A stretch of 64,000 nucleotides of DNA from Soonwooa sp032078105 (GTDB taxonomy: Bacteria > Bacteroidota > Bacteroidia > Flavobacteriales > Weeksellaceae). The position numbers and the translations under genes were made by a program. The stretch spans positions 94,384-158,383 of the forward strand of contig JBJZOS010000006.1 in the NCBI GenBank assembly GCA_046269235.1, in the 5' to 3' direction. Positions 18,482 through 26,746 of the stretch are shown here, piece by piece (positions within the stretch are counted from its first letter, which is position 1; each line of letters opens with the position of its first letter). A model generated the notes under the pieces. That model saw only the letters and a program-made list of their open reading frames with translations. It did not search any database and was not told the origin of the DNA.

Positions 18482-19243
18482 ATGAAGTATTTTAATTTCT
18501 TGTTTTCTTGTATTTTAATTCTTTTCCCGATCTCTATTTTTTCTCAAATTGAAAACGTATTCAACGTGAAAGCTATTATTGAAGTTAAAAATGCTGAAGA
18601 TGTCACATCGATTGATGCTAAAGCTATTAATAATGATGAGGTTGTACACGATCTTAACTATCTTCTTATAAGTATTAAGCAATCATCAAATGGTAATATG
18701 ACAAATAATAAGCAAGAAGGTAAGTTTGTTATTAGCCCAGATGAAACTAAAGACTTATCGCATGTTACAATTAGCCATACAAAAGATGATCAAATAAAGA
18801 TTTATTTATTCATTCGAAATGAAAAAGAGAATAAACTAATTTCTAAAGACTCTTTATTTATTAATGTAACTGACGATATTCAGATCAGTACGAATCGGTC
18901 GATTAAAAATCCTGATACCGAAATTACCGAAGAAGATTTTGAACTTAAAGGAATTGTGGTTGATAATACCAAAAGTAAATTAGGGAAAGACTTTTTCGAA
19001 ACATTTTATAATATTTATCGAGATTCTAATGAGAAATATGCTTTTGTAATTAATGTTAATGAGTTGCCATCAATTGGAAGAAATGGAATTATCAATATCG
19101 ATACTAGTGATCAAAATATTTATAGTTTTCGAGTCGTGCCAAACGATGATTATATCATTGCTCAAGCACAAATGACTCTACGTTATCTTAATAAGTATTA
19201 TAGGGAAAGCAAACTATTAGATAAGGAGTTAGGAGCTCCCTAG
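18482..19243 (+). CDS. csgE: CsgE-like curli assembly factor with N-terminal CsgH-like domain
   Basis: 253 residues from the ATG at 18482 (a TTG two codons earlier is less likely). Signal peptide to about residue 20. The C-terminal 110 residues match CsgE: TEEDFELKGIVVDNTKS, GKDFFETFYNIY and VNELPSIGRNGIINI, which correspond to the CsgE adaptor that caps CsgG. The N-terminal 100 residues (LNYLLISIKQSSNGN, NNKQEGKFVISP) resemble CsgH, a periplasmic curlin-binding inhibitor of amyloid formation. The domain fusion is an inference from pattern, not an alignment. Lies 10 bp after csgB and 3 bp before csgF. Confidence 0.8.
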   Translation: MKYFNFLFSCILILFPISIFSQIENVFNVKAIIEVKNAEDVTSIDAKAINNDEVVHDLNYLLISIKQSSNGNMTNNKQEGKFVISPDETKDLSHVTISHTKDDQIKIYLFIRNEKENKLISKDSLFINVTDDIQISTNRSIKNPDTEITEEDFELKGIVVDNTKSKLGKDFFETFYNIYRDSNEKYAFVINVNELPSIGRNGIINIDTSDQNIYSFRVVPNDDYIIAQAQMTLRYLNKYYRESKLLDKELGAP

Positions 19244-19246
19244 AAC

Positions 19247-19678
19247 ATGAAAACAAATTATAGTAACCAAAAAATTTTGCTAGTCTTACTTTTTAGCTTT
19301 AGCTTTTTTTTACAGTTAAAATCTCAGCAAATGGCATATAAACCCATTAACCCAGCTTTGGGCGGAGAGTACTTTAATTATAGTTGGCTACTAAGTTCTG
19401 CTAATGCGCAAAATCAGTTTGACGATAATAAAACAACAGGTTTTAAACCCCAAACCGCTATTGGCGGATTTCAAGAGAATCTTAACCGACAGATTCTTAG
19501 TCAAATCTCAAAAAACCTATTTGGAGGTGAGTTTGGAGAAACAAAATTAACTCCTGGTGTTTATAATATGGGATCTTTAAATATATCGATCTCAGACTAT
19601 TTTGGAGGACTAAATATCAGTATAGTTGATATCAAAACTGGTGAACAAACTAATATTAATCTTCCTAATACAAATTGA
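19247..19678 (+). CDS. csgF: Curli assembly protein CsgF
   Basis: 143 residues with an N-terminal signal peptide to about residue 27. The mature N-terminus carries the CsgF hallmark: YKPINPALGG, then WLLSSANAQN, which in E. coli inserts into the CsgG channel. In E. coli CsgF couples secretion to nucleation at the cell surface. Starts 3 bp after csgE, so translation is probably coupled. Confidence 0.92.
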   Translation: MKTNYSNQKILLVLLFSFSFFLQLKSQQMAYKPINPALGGEYFNYSWLLSSANAQNQFDDNKTTGFKPQTAIGGFQENLNRQILSQISKNLFGGEFGETKLTPGVYNMGSLNISISDYFGGLNISIVDIKTGEQTNINLPNTN

Positions 19679-19710
19679 AATAAAATAATGTAACCCAAAA
19701 ATCTGAAAAA

Positions 19711-21117
19711 ATGTATTTTAACCGTAACCTAAAAAAAGTACATTTTCTTCTTTCGATTTTATTTATTTTTCTTTACAGCTGTAGCGCTTTATTTAAAGCT
19801 CCTACAGGTTACCAAAGTTCTACATTAGGCGAAGTGACACCTTATACAAAGTTGTTAAAAACTTTACCAGAGCCTAAAGAAAAAACGGTGGTAGCTGTTT
19901 ATAAATTTAAAGACCAAACAGGTCAATACAAAGCTTCAGAGAATATTTCTAATTGGAGTACAGCGATCCCGCAGGGGACAACTTCAATTTTATTAAAAGC
20001 TTTGGAAGACTCAAAATGGTTCACAACAATTGAAAGAGAAAATATTAGTGATTTGCTAAACGAAAGACAAATCATTAAATCAACTCGTCAAGAATATGTA
20101 GCGCTTCAAAATCAAACAAGTGCTCAAAAAAGTTCAGCAACTCCTTTGCCCCCACTCTTGTTTGCAGGGGTTATTATTGAAGGTGGTATCATTTCATATG
20201 ATACTAATATCATGACAGGTGGTGCTGGTGCACGTTATTTTGGTATTGGAGCGAGTACTCAATATCGACAAGACCGTATCTCTGTATATTTGCGTGCTGT
20301 ATCTACTAATAATGGTAAAATTCTCAAAACCATTTATACTTCAAAGACAATATTATCACAATCTCTTAGTGGAAGTTTTTTTCGTTATGTTGATCCAGAG
20401 CGTCTCCTAGAAGCCGAAATTGGTGTCACAAAAAATGAACCTGTGCACCTTGCTGTAAAAGAAGCTATAGAAAAGGCTGTTTTCTCTTTAGTTTTGGAAG
20501 GCGTTAAAGATGGACTATGGGAATCGGAAAACTCAAACAAGAAAGCAATTGATAGTCTTATTGCAAACCAAAAAACTGAGGAGGAAATTAATGATAATTT
20601 CAGAGTTGATAATCGCATAATGGCTGATAAGCGCGGTAGTTTTGCCATTAGAGGAGGTTTGCAATCCAACACCATAAAAGGTGATTATGTTAATGCGAAG
20701 TCTAAAGTTGGGTTTAATATCGGAGCTAAATTATTCATTAGTAAAAGTTTTAATATAGATGCTTCTTGGTCAGATTTTTATCTAGAGAATTCTGAAATCT
20801 TCAAAAGAAAATTCAATAGTTTAGATTTTAATATAGAATATATTCTTATGCCTTCGGATAACATAAGTCCTTATGCATATGGAGGCGTAGGCTTGATTGG
20901 CTCTAGTTATTCTTATTTTAATAATATTAAAACTAAAGTTAATGCTGGTGTGGGTGTCGAATATATGCCAATGCCTAAGTTTGGGTTGAGGTTGTACGGT
21001 GAATATGACTTTGGAATGAATGATGATTGGGACAACTTTGTCAATGGGAAACGGAATGATAATCTCTTTCGAGTTGGCTTTAGTCTTAATTACTATTTCG
21101 GAAAACCTAAAAACTAA
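19711..21117 (+). CDS. csgG: Curli secretion channel CsgG with extra C-terminal beta-barrel domain
   Basis: 468 residues against 277 in E. coli. Lipobox LYSC places the acylated Cys at 24. Residues 30-275 are a clear CsgG domain (VYKFKDQTGQYK, WFTTIERENISDLLNERQII, GGAGARYFGIGAS, SKTILSQSL, NEPVHLAV, DGLWE). In the constriction loop, the E. coli Tyr51/Asn55/Phe56 positions align with Glu77, Asn81 and Trp82. After a linker, residues 300-468 look like an 8-strand OmpA-type barrel (GSFAIRGGLQSN, YGGVGLIGS, FGLRLYGEYDFG, FRVGFSLNYYFG). CsgG is the nonameric outer-membrane pore for curlin export. Confidence 0.92.
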   Translation: MYFNRNLKKVHFLLSILFIFLYSCSALFKAPTGYQSSTLGEVTPYTKLLKTLPEPKEKTVVAVYKFKDQTGQYKASENISNWSTAIPQGTTSILLKALEDSKWFTTIERENISDLLNERQIIKSTRQEYVALQNQTSAQKSSATPLPPLLFAGVIIEGGIISYDTNIMTGGAGARYFGIGASTQYRQDRISVYLRAVSTNNGKILKTIYTSKTILSQSLSGSFFRYVDPERLLEAEIGVTKNEPVHLAVKEAIEKAVFSLVLEGVKDGLWESENSNKKAIDSLIANQKTEEEINDNFRVDNRIMADKRGSFAIRGGLQSNTIKGDYVNAKSKVGFNIGAKLFISKSFNIDASWSDFYLENSEIFKRKFNSLDFNIEYILMPSDNISPYAYGGVGLIGSSYSYFNNIKTKVNAGVGVEYMPMPKFGLRLYGEYDFGMNDDWDNFVNGKRNDNLFRVGFSLNYYFGKPKN

Positions 21118-21139
21118 TGTAACCTAAAAACTTTGAATT

Positions 21140-22636
21140 ATGAACTTAAATAAAATTCTACAATTCCTTTTACTATTCCTGCTCTTATTTTCAGTAGGCT
21201 GTAGTGAGGATCTTGTGGAAAAAAGCAATAAAGCAAGCATAAAAGGCACAGTTGTTAAATATAAATCAAATGAGCCTTTATCAAAAGTGAAAATAACAAC
21301 GGCACCAACTACAGAAACAGTTTTCACTGGTGCGGATGGTAGTTTTGTTATTAAAGATGTGCCAATTGGAGATTATTCTGTTAAAGCAGAATTGGATGGT
21401 TACATCATGGAAATAAAAGGAGCGAACCTCAAAGATGACGGACAAACAGTTAGTGTGGTCTTCGAGATGAAAGATGATAATGCACTTAACTCACCACCAT
21501 CGGTCCCAGATCTTGTAACGCCTGCAGATAATGCAGAAAATCAAGCTTTGTCTGTAAAATTAAGTTGGAATTGTACAGATGCAGACAGCGACTCCTTGAC
21601 TTACAAAGTTATTTTGAAAAATAATAAAAACAACAATGTTAAAACTTATAAAAATTTGGTTGATAAAGTTTTAACTATTGATAGTCTTGTGTATGGTACA
21701 AGTTATTTTTGGCAAGTCGTTGCCTCGGATAATATTAATCCTGAGGTTTTTAGCAAGATTAATAAATTCACAACTGTCAAAACGCCAGAAAATCGTTTTC
21801 ACTTTGTTAGAAATATAGGTAATAATTTAGGAATTATGTCTTCTAATGAAGCAGGTAATAGTTTTCAGCTAACTTTAGATAATACAAGTGCTATCAGACC
21901 AAGGAAAAGTAATGCCGCCGGTGTTATTGCCTTTATAAAAGTTGTTGATGGTAATCCTAATATTTTTACCGTTAAACCAGATGGTTCAGATTTGTTTAAA
22001 GTCACAACAATACCCATATCCGGATTTAACATCAATGAGCTGGATTTCTCTTGGAGTGCAAATGGTAAAGAAATTATGTATCCAAGTTTTGATAAATTAT
22101 ATCGTGTAAATAAAGATGGTAGCGGTACACAGTTGGTATATCAAACACCTGATGGTAGCTTTATTTCGGAGTGCGCTTGGTCAGCAGATGGGACAAAAAT
22201 AGCTCTAAAGACCAATAATATCAATGGCTATAATGTGAAAATCTTTGTCATAGATATATTAGGAAATGTAGTTAAAGATATTGTGAGCGGCGTGACAGGT
22301 GCTGCTGGTGGATTAGACTTTTCGGTTGACGGAAGTAAAATTTTATATACAAAAGATATTTCAGGTTTTGAAAATAGTGATTATAGACAGCTTAATACTC
22401 ACATTTTCATTTACGATTTAGTTACTAATACAACTTTAGATGTGTCAAGTAAAACGAAAATCCCAGCCGGCTATATTGATATTGATCCTCGATTTTCGCC
22501 AAACGAAGCAGAAGTTATTTTTACTCAAACTTCCAATGACGGTATATCTAGGAAAGATATTTATAGGCTTTCTATATCAGATGAGGATTCTAGAAAGTTG
22601 CTTTTCAGCAATGCCTGGATGCCCGACTGGGAATAG
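21140..22636 (+). CDS. Curli-locus lipoprotein: CarboxypepD_reg, Fn3-like and PD40 propeller domains
   Basis: 498 residues. Lipobox SVGC puts the acylated Cys at 21. Residues 35-115 form a carboxypeptidase-regulatory-like fold (ASIKGTVVKYKSNEPLSKV, GADGSFVIKDVPIGDYSV). Residues 120-215 look like a fibronectin-III module (PDLVTPADNAENQ, SYFWQVVASDN). Residues 220-498 carry TolB/PD40-type blades (WSANGKEIMYP, WSADGTKIALK, FSVDGSKILYT, FSPNEAEVIFT). Probable surface lipoprotein; role in curli biology is inferred only from its place as last gene of the operon, 22 bp after csgG, before the terminator. Confidence 0.7.
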   Translation: MNLNKILQFLLLFLLLFSVGCSEDLVEKSNKASIKGTVVKYKSNEPLSKVKITTAPTTETVFTGADGSFVIKDVPIGDYSVKAELDGYIMEIKGANLKDDGQTVSVVFEMKDDNALNSPPSVPDLVTPADNAENQALSVKLSWNCTDADSDSLTYKVILKNNKNNNVKTYKNLVDKVLTIDSLVYGTSYFWQVVASDNINPEVFSKINKFTTVKTPENRFHFVRNIGNNLGIMSSNEAGNSFQLTLDNTSAIRPRKSNAAGVIAFIKVVDGNPNIFTVKPDGSDLFKVTTIPISGFNINELDFSWSANGKEIMYPSFDKLYRVNKDGSGTQLVYQTPDGSFISECAWSADGTKIALKTNNINGYNVKIFVIDILGNVVKDIVSGVTGAAGGLDFSVDGSKILYTKDISGFENSDYRQLNTHIFIYDLVTNTTLDVSSKTKIPAGYIDIDPRFSPNEAEVIFTQTSNDGISRKDIYRLSISDEDSRKLLFSNAWMPDWE

Positions 22637-22654
22637 GTTACATTTTTTTCAGAA

Positions 22655-22680
22655 GAACCTCTTCAATATTGAAGAGGTTC
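22655..22680. terminator. Bidirectional terminator of the curli operon
   Basis: A perfect 26-bp palindrome (13-bp arms, GAACCTCTTCAAT) followed by a long T-run, between the curli operon and the convergent regulator. Confidence 0.85.
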
Positions 22681-22696
22681 ATTTTTTTTTAACCAA

Positions 22697-23350
22697 TTAA
22701 TGTTCTATAAGATTATGTTTAATGGCAAAACGTACTAATCCGGTAGAGTTTCTAATATTCAACTTTTGAAAAATATGTCTTCGATGTGTTTCTACAGTAT
22801 TGAAACTAATAAATAATTTATCAGAAATTTCTTTACTGTTGCAACCATCACATATAAGTTGGATTACTTCTAATTCTCTATTAGTAATACTGTCTAAAGT
22901 ATCGCCAAGACTTAATTTTTTTTGAGAATTAGGAGAGTTAAGTAAGGACTGCATGATTTTTTCACGTAGTTCTTCACCAACATACTCTTTTCCATTTTTA
23001 ATGCATGTTAATGCCTCAACTACCACTTTACTGTCATTGTGTTTTTCGACAAGTCCATCGATACCAAGTTGAAAAAGATCAGTAATTCTTTTGATCTTGT
23101 TCTCACCAGTTAAGATCAGGATTTTCGTATTTTGATGAAGCTTTTTAATAGATTTGATAAACTCCGCAGGATTCTCGTTTTCAAAAACTATTTCAGTAAT
23201 TATTAAATCGACTTGGTTTCTTTCTAACCAATGACTAGCCTCAAAATGAGAGTTTGTAAATCCTGCAATCTCGAATCCTTTTCTTCGAGCAAGGAGTGAT
23301 ACCAAACCATCAATAACGATTTGATGTTGGTCAATAATGTAAATTTTCAT
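22697..23350 (-). CDS. LuxR/NarL-family regulator with degenerate receiver domain (CsgD-like position)
   Basis: 217 residues: receiver domain (1-120) and a LuxR-type DNA-binding domain (about 151-212, TNRELEVIQLICDGCNSKEI, FNTVETHRRHIFQKL). Key receiver residues are altered: the phospho-acceptor Asp is Glu53 (LIITEIVF) and the acidic pair is Asp7-Gln8 (IIDQHQ); Thr81 and Lys103 remain. Phosphorylation-dependent control is therefore unlikely. E. coli CsgD, the curli activator, is also a LuxR-type protein with a non-canonical receiver, and this gene is convergent with the curli operon. A role as its regulator is an inference. No histidine kinase gene is nearby. Confidence 0.85.
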   Translation of the reverse strand: MKIYIIDQHQIVIDGLVSLLARRKGFEIAGFTNSHFEASHWLERNQVDLIITEIVFENENPAEFIKSIKKLHQNTKILILTGENKIKRITDLFQLGIDGLVEKHNDSKVVVEALTCIKNGKEYVGEELREKIMQSLLNSPNSQKKLSLGDTLDSITNRELEVIQLICDGCNSKEISDKLFISFNTVETHRRHIFQKLNIRNSTGLVRFAIKHNLIEH

Positions 23351-23487
23351 GTGGTTTTGGTTTTAGTTTAATATTATTTAGTTTTTATGGTGACATAGTA
23401 ATGTATATTTCAATTGTTTTTTTATAAATCAAAAAATTCGTACTGCAAGATACTGATTTTAGGTAAGATATAACAGCTTTTTAAGCA

Positions 23488-23898
23488 TTATTTACTCCAT
23501 TTAGTATCAATTAAAGCCATAAGGAATTCTGGACATTTAATAATTTTATTATTTTCCGCATTTAGAAAGAATAGCGTAGTACTGGCTTCTGTAATTTTTT
23601 CATCATATTCATTATATATTTCGTAATCAAAGATGATCCTTACGCCAGGTTTTGTTTTAACACAAGTTTTAATATTCAAAACTTGGTCATATAAAGCAGG
23701 TTTTATATATTTGATTTGATATTCCGACACAGGAAGAAAAATACCTCTCTTTTCAATCTCATCATAAGATATTCCAAGTGAACGAAATAGCTCTACTCGG
23801 GCTACTTCTAAGTAAGTTGCATAGTTCCCATAGTAGACATATTTCATAGGGTCGGTTTCGGCGTAACGTACTCTTATTGAGGTTGTTGTGTGTATCAT
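23488..23898 (-). CDS. Hotdog-fold acyl-CoA thioesterase (YbgC/FadM type)
   Basis: 136 residues, normal for the 4-hydroxybenzoyl-CoA thioesterase-like family. The signature VRYAETDPMKYVYYGNYATY contains the catalytic Asp (about residue 16), followed by the long helix EVARVELFR. Hydrolyses acyl-CoA; physiological substrate unknown. Stands alone, divergent from dnaA with 136 bp between. Confidence 0.85.
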   Translation of the reverse strand: MIHTTTSIRVRYAETDPMKYVYYGNYATYLEVARVELFRSLGISYDEIEKRGIFLPVSEYQIKYIKPALYDQVLNIKTCVKTKPGVRIIFDYEIYNEYDEKITEASTTLFFLNAENNKIIKCPEFLMALIDTKWSK

Positions 23899-24034
23899 TT
23901 TAAGCGATTATTAATACATACAAATATATTTTTTAATAAGCAATAGAGCAAAAATTTTTTTTATTAAATTATAATTAGATATTTGTCACCCCTATGAAAA
24001 TTAGTGGTCTAACCTGGAAAAAGCAGCAAGAAAA

Positions 24035-25486
24035 ATGGATGAAAATTTAGTTTTGATATGGGAAAAATGTCTTCAGTTCATGCGAGATAATCTCAATGCT
24101 GCAGAGGATCATTCGGACCTTAAAAAATTAGAAAACTCTTTTGATTTATTATTTGATAAAGTTAAACCATTATCTTTAGTTAATCATAATTTAACTTTAT
24201 TAGTTCCCAGCGACTTTTATAAAGAATATATCGAAGACAATTATTTGTCTTTGCTATCTGCTGCGCTTAAAAAATACATTGGTAAGGGGGTTAAGCTTTG
24301 GTATTCTGTTATGGAAAACAAACCAGTTGGTAAGGAAGCTCCAATTACTGTTAATGTAAAAGGTAATAGCACGCAAACGCCTAAAATCCAAGAAGCTTTA
24401 CCAATTCAAAAAGAAACGAACATTAATCCGTTCGTGGTGCCAGGTATCAAGAAAGTAAATATAGAATCTAACCTAAAAGCAGATTTATCATTTGATAATT
24501 TTGTAGAAGGTGAGAGTAATAAATTGGCTGCGACGGTTGGTAAAACGATTGCTAAACGTCCAGGTGCAACAGCTTTTAACCCGTTGTTTGTGCACGGTGG
24601 TTATGGTGTTGGTAAGACGCACTTAGCACAAGCTATTGGTCTAGAAGTTAAAAACTCTTGTCCAGATAAAGTGGTCTTGTATCAATCTTCAGAAAAATTT
24701 ATTCAAGATTTTATTAAAGCGGCGAAATCTCAAAACAAAACAGATTTCCAAAATTATTATCAGTTAGTTGATGTTTTAATAATTGATGATATTCAGTTTT
24801 TATCAGGAAAAGCAGCAACACAAGATAGTTTCTTCCATATTTTCGATTATCTACATCAAAACGGAAAACAGATTATCTTGACATCTGATAAAGCGCCAGC
24901 TGATATTATGGATATTCAGGAGCGTATCGTTTCTCGTTTCAAATGGGGTTTAACAGCAGAGATTAAATCGCCTAACTTCGAGACACGTCGTCAGATTATC
25001 GTTGATAAATTAAGTCGTGATGGTATTGTTTTGACAGACGATATGCTAGATTTCTTAGCAACAGAGGTTAAAACCAACGTTCGTGAGTTAATGGGCGTTA
25101 TCAATTCGGTAATTGCTTACTCAACAGTTTATAAGTCAGATTTAAGTTTAGAATTACTTAAAGAGACGATTAACAAAATCGCGACAACTCAGAAGAAAAC
25201 AATTAATATTCCATACATCCAAGAAGTGGTTTGCGAATACTTCGGGATCAACAGAGAGTTGTTATTGTCAAAATCTAGAAAAAGAGAAGTGGCTTTGCCA
25301 AGACAATTAGCAATGTATTTTGCAAAAGAATTAACCAATTCTACCTATACAAAAATCGGTGAAGAAATGGGTGGAAAAGATCATTCGACGGTAATCTACG
25401 CTTGCGACACAATTCGAGATGTTTCGAAAATCGATAAAGAAATCAAAAAGTACATCAAAGATTTGAAAGAGCGTATCAATCATTAA
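24035..25486 (+). CDS. dnaA: Chromosomal replication initiator protein DnaA
   Basis: 483 residues. AAA ATPase that opens the replication origin. Walker A GGYGVGKTH (about residue 189), Walker B VLIIDDIQFL, sensor-2 region, and the C-terminal DnaA-box-binding helix-turn-helix with EEMGGKDHSTVIYAC. The N-terminal domain I (residues 1-90) and linker are present. I found no cluster of DnaA boxes in the adjacent intergenic regions, so the origin may lie elsewhere. Ends in a strong terminator. Confidence 0.97.
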   Translation: MDENLVLIWEKCLQFMRDNLNAAEDHSDLKKLENSFDLLFDKVKPLSLVNHNLTLLVPSDFYKEYIEDNYLSLLSAALKKYIGKGVKLWYSVMENKPVGKEAPITVNVKGNSTQTPKIQEALPIQKETNINPFVVPGIKKVNIESNLKADLSFDNFVEGESNKLAATVGKTIAKRPGATAFNPLFVHGGYGVGKTHLAQAIGLEVKNSCPDKVVLYQSSEKFIQDFIKAAKSQNKTDFQNYYQLVDVLIIDDIQFLSGKAATQDSFFHIFDYLHQNGKQIILTSDKAPADIMDIQERIVSRFKWGLTAEIKSPNFETRRQIIVDKLSRDGIVLTDDMLDFLATEVKTNVRELMGVINSVIAYSTVYKSDLSLELLKETINKIATTQKKTINIPYIQEVVCEYFGINRELLLSKSRKREVALPRQLAMYFAKELTNSTYTKIGEEMGGKDHSTVIYACDTIRDVSKIDKEIKKYIKDLKERINH

Positions 25487-25504
25487 TTGATGATAAATAA
25501 TAGA

Positions 25505-25536
25505 GAAAAGGCTTTAATTTATTTTAAAGCCTTTTC
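25505..25536 (+). terminator. Terminator after dnaA
   Basis: 13-bp perfect stem (GAAAAGGCTTTAA) with 6-nt loop and following T-run. Confidence 0.8.
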
Positions 25537-25557
25537 TTTTTTTAATAAATTCACAAC

Positions 25558-26022
25558 ATGAAAATTTTAATGCTTTGTTTAGGGAATATCTGCCGCAGTC
25601 CATTGGCAGAAGGTATATTGAGAAATAAATTATCCTCTGACTTTGAGATTGATAGCGCCGGAACCATTTCAATGCACGAAGGTCAAAAAGCGGATAAGCG
25701 TTCAATAAAAGTAGCTGCTAATCACCATGTAGATATTAACGAACATCGCTCGCGCCCGATTACTGCTGAAGATTTTGAAAATTTTGATAGAATCTATTGT
25801 ATGGATTTGCATAATCTGGAAGATGCGTTATCAATGGCGAAAAATGATGAACAACGTGAAAAAGTTAGTTTAATTCTGGATGTGCTTAATTCTGGAAAAA
25901 GCAATGAAGTTCCCGATCCGTATTGGGGCGATTTATCCGATTTTGAAAACGTTTATCAAATGTTGGACGAAGCTTGCGATGTGATTGCAAAGGAAATTAA
26001 TTTTAATTCAAAAACAATCTAA
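25558..26022 (+). CDS. Low-molecular-weight protein-tyrosine phosphatase
   Basis: 154 residues. The P-loop C-x5-R is CLGNICRS at residues 7-14, and the general-acid Asp lies in VPDPYWGD near residue 120. Family members dephosphorylate phosphotyrosine, often on polysaccharide-export kinases; no such kinase is nearby. Only 3 bp separate it from the methylase gene downstream, so they are probably one operon. Confidence 0.92.
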   Translation: MKILMLCLGNICRSPLAEGILRNKLSSDFEIDSAGTISMHEGQKADKRSIKVAANHHVDINEHRSRPITAEDFENFDRIYCMDLHNLEDALSMAKNDEQREKVSLILDVLNSGKSNEVPDPYWGDLSDFENVYQMLDEACDVIAKEINFNSKTI

Positions 26023-26025
26023 AGG

Positions 26026-26724
26026 ATGCTATATTTGTTACCAGCCTATTTGTCAGAAAATTCGCCGCTTGATTATTTTGCGCCAACAATTCGTGAGATA
26101 ATTATGAATGTCGATCATTTTTTTGTAGAGAACGAAAAAACAGCAAGACGTATTATTAAATTTTTTGCCCCTGAAAAGAAGCAGTCGGAATTAAAATTAT
26201 ATTTACTCGATAAATATTCTGAAGCTTCGGATCTTAAAGAAGCGCAAAACTTGATGAAGTCGGATGTGGATTTTGGATTGCTATCAGAAGCCGGCTTGCC
26301 ATGCATTGGCGATCCCGGAAATATTATGGTGAAATGGTCGCATCAACACAATATAAAAGTTATCCCAGTTAATGGCCCAAGTTCTTTTGTTTTAGCTTTG
26401 GTAGCGAGTGGTTTTAACGGACAGCAATTTAGTTTTAGTGGTTATTTGGCGATTGATAAGCAAGAAAAGAAAAAACAGATTCAGCATCTAGAGAGCTTGA
26501 TGCAGAAGACAGGTTTTACCCAGATTTTTATGGAAACGCCCTATCGCAATAACCAAATGTTGGATGATTTAATAAAATATTTACAACCAAGTACGCAGCT
26601 TTGTATCGCAGCAAATATCAACGATCCTGAGCACGAATTTATCAAAACGAAATCTGCTAAAGATTGGTCAAAATCTAAACCAGAATTACATAAAATACCA
26701 GCAGTTTTTTTAATCGGAAAATAA
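26026..26724 (+). CDS. SAM-dependent methyltransferase, RsmI-like (tetrapyrrole methylase fold)
   Basis: 232 residues. Shares with RsmI the SEAGLPCIGDPG loop, the NGPSSFVLALVASGF motif and FMETPYRN. RsmI 2'-O-methylates C1402 of 16S rRNA. This protein starts LYLLPAYLSEN rather than the usual LYIVATPIGN, a variant typical of a second Bacteroidota paralogue, so its RNA target is uncertain. Starts 3 bp after the phosphatase gene. Confidence 0.82.
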   Translation: MLYLLPAYLSENSPLDYFAPTIREIIMNVDHFFVENEKTARRIIKFFAPEKKQSELKLYLLDKYSEASDLKEAQNLMKSDVDFGLLSEAGLPCIGDPGNIMVKWSHQHNIKVIPVNGPSSFVLALVASGFNGQQFSFSGYLAIDKQEKKKQIQHLESLMQKTGFTQIFMETPYRNNQMLDDLIKYLQPSTQLCIAANINDPEHEFIKTKSAKDWSKSKPELHKIPAVFLIGK

Positions 26725-26746
26725 TAAATTACCAAACACAAATATT

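Noticed and set aside
23899..24034. Replication origin beside dnaA
   Set aside because: No cluster of DnaA boxes (TTATnCACA type) or AT-rich unwinding array was recognised between 23899 and 24034 or after 25486.
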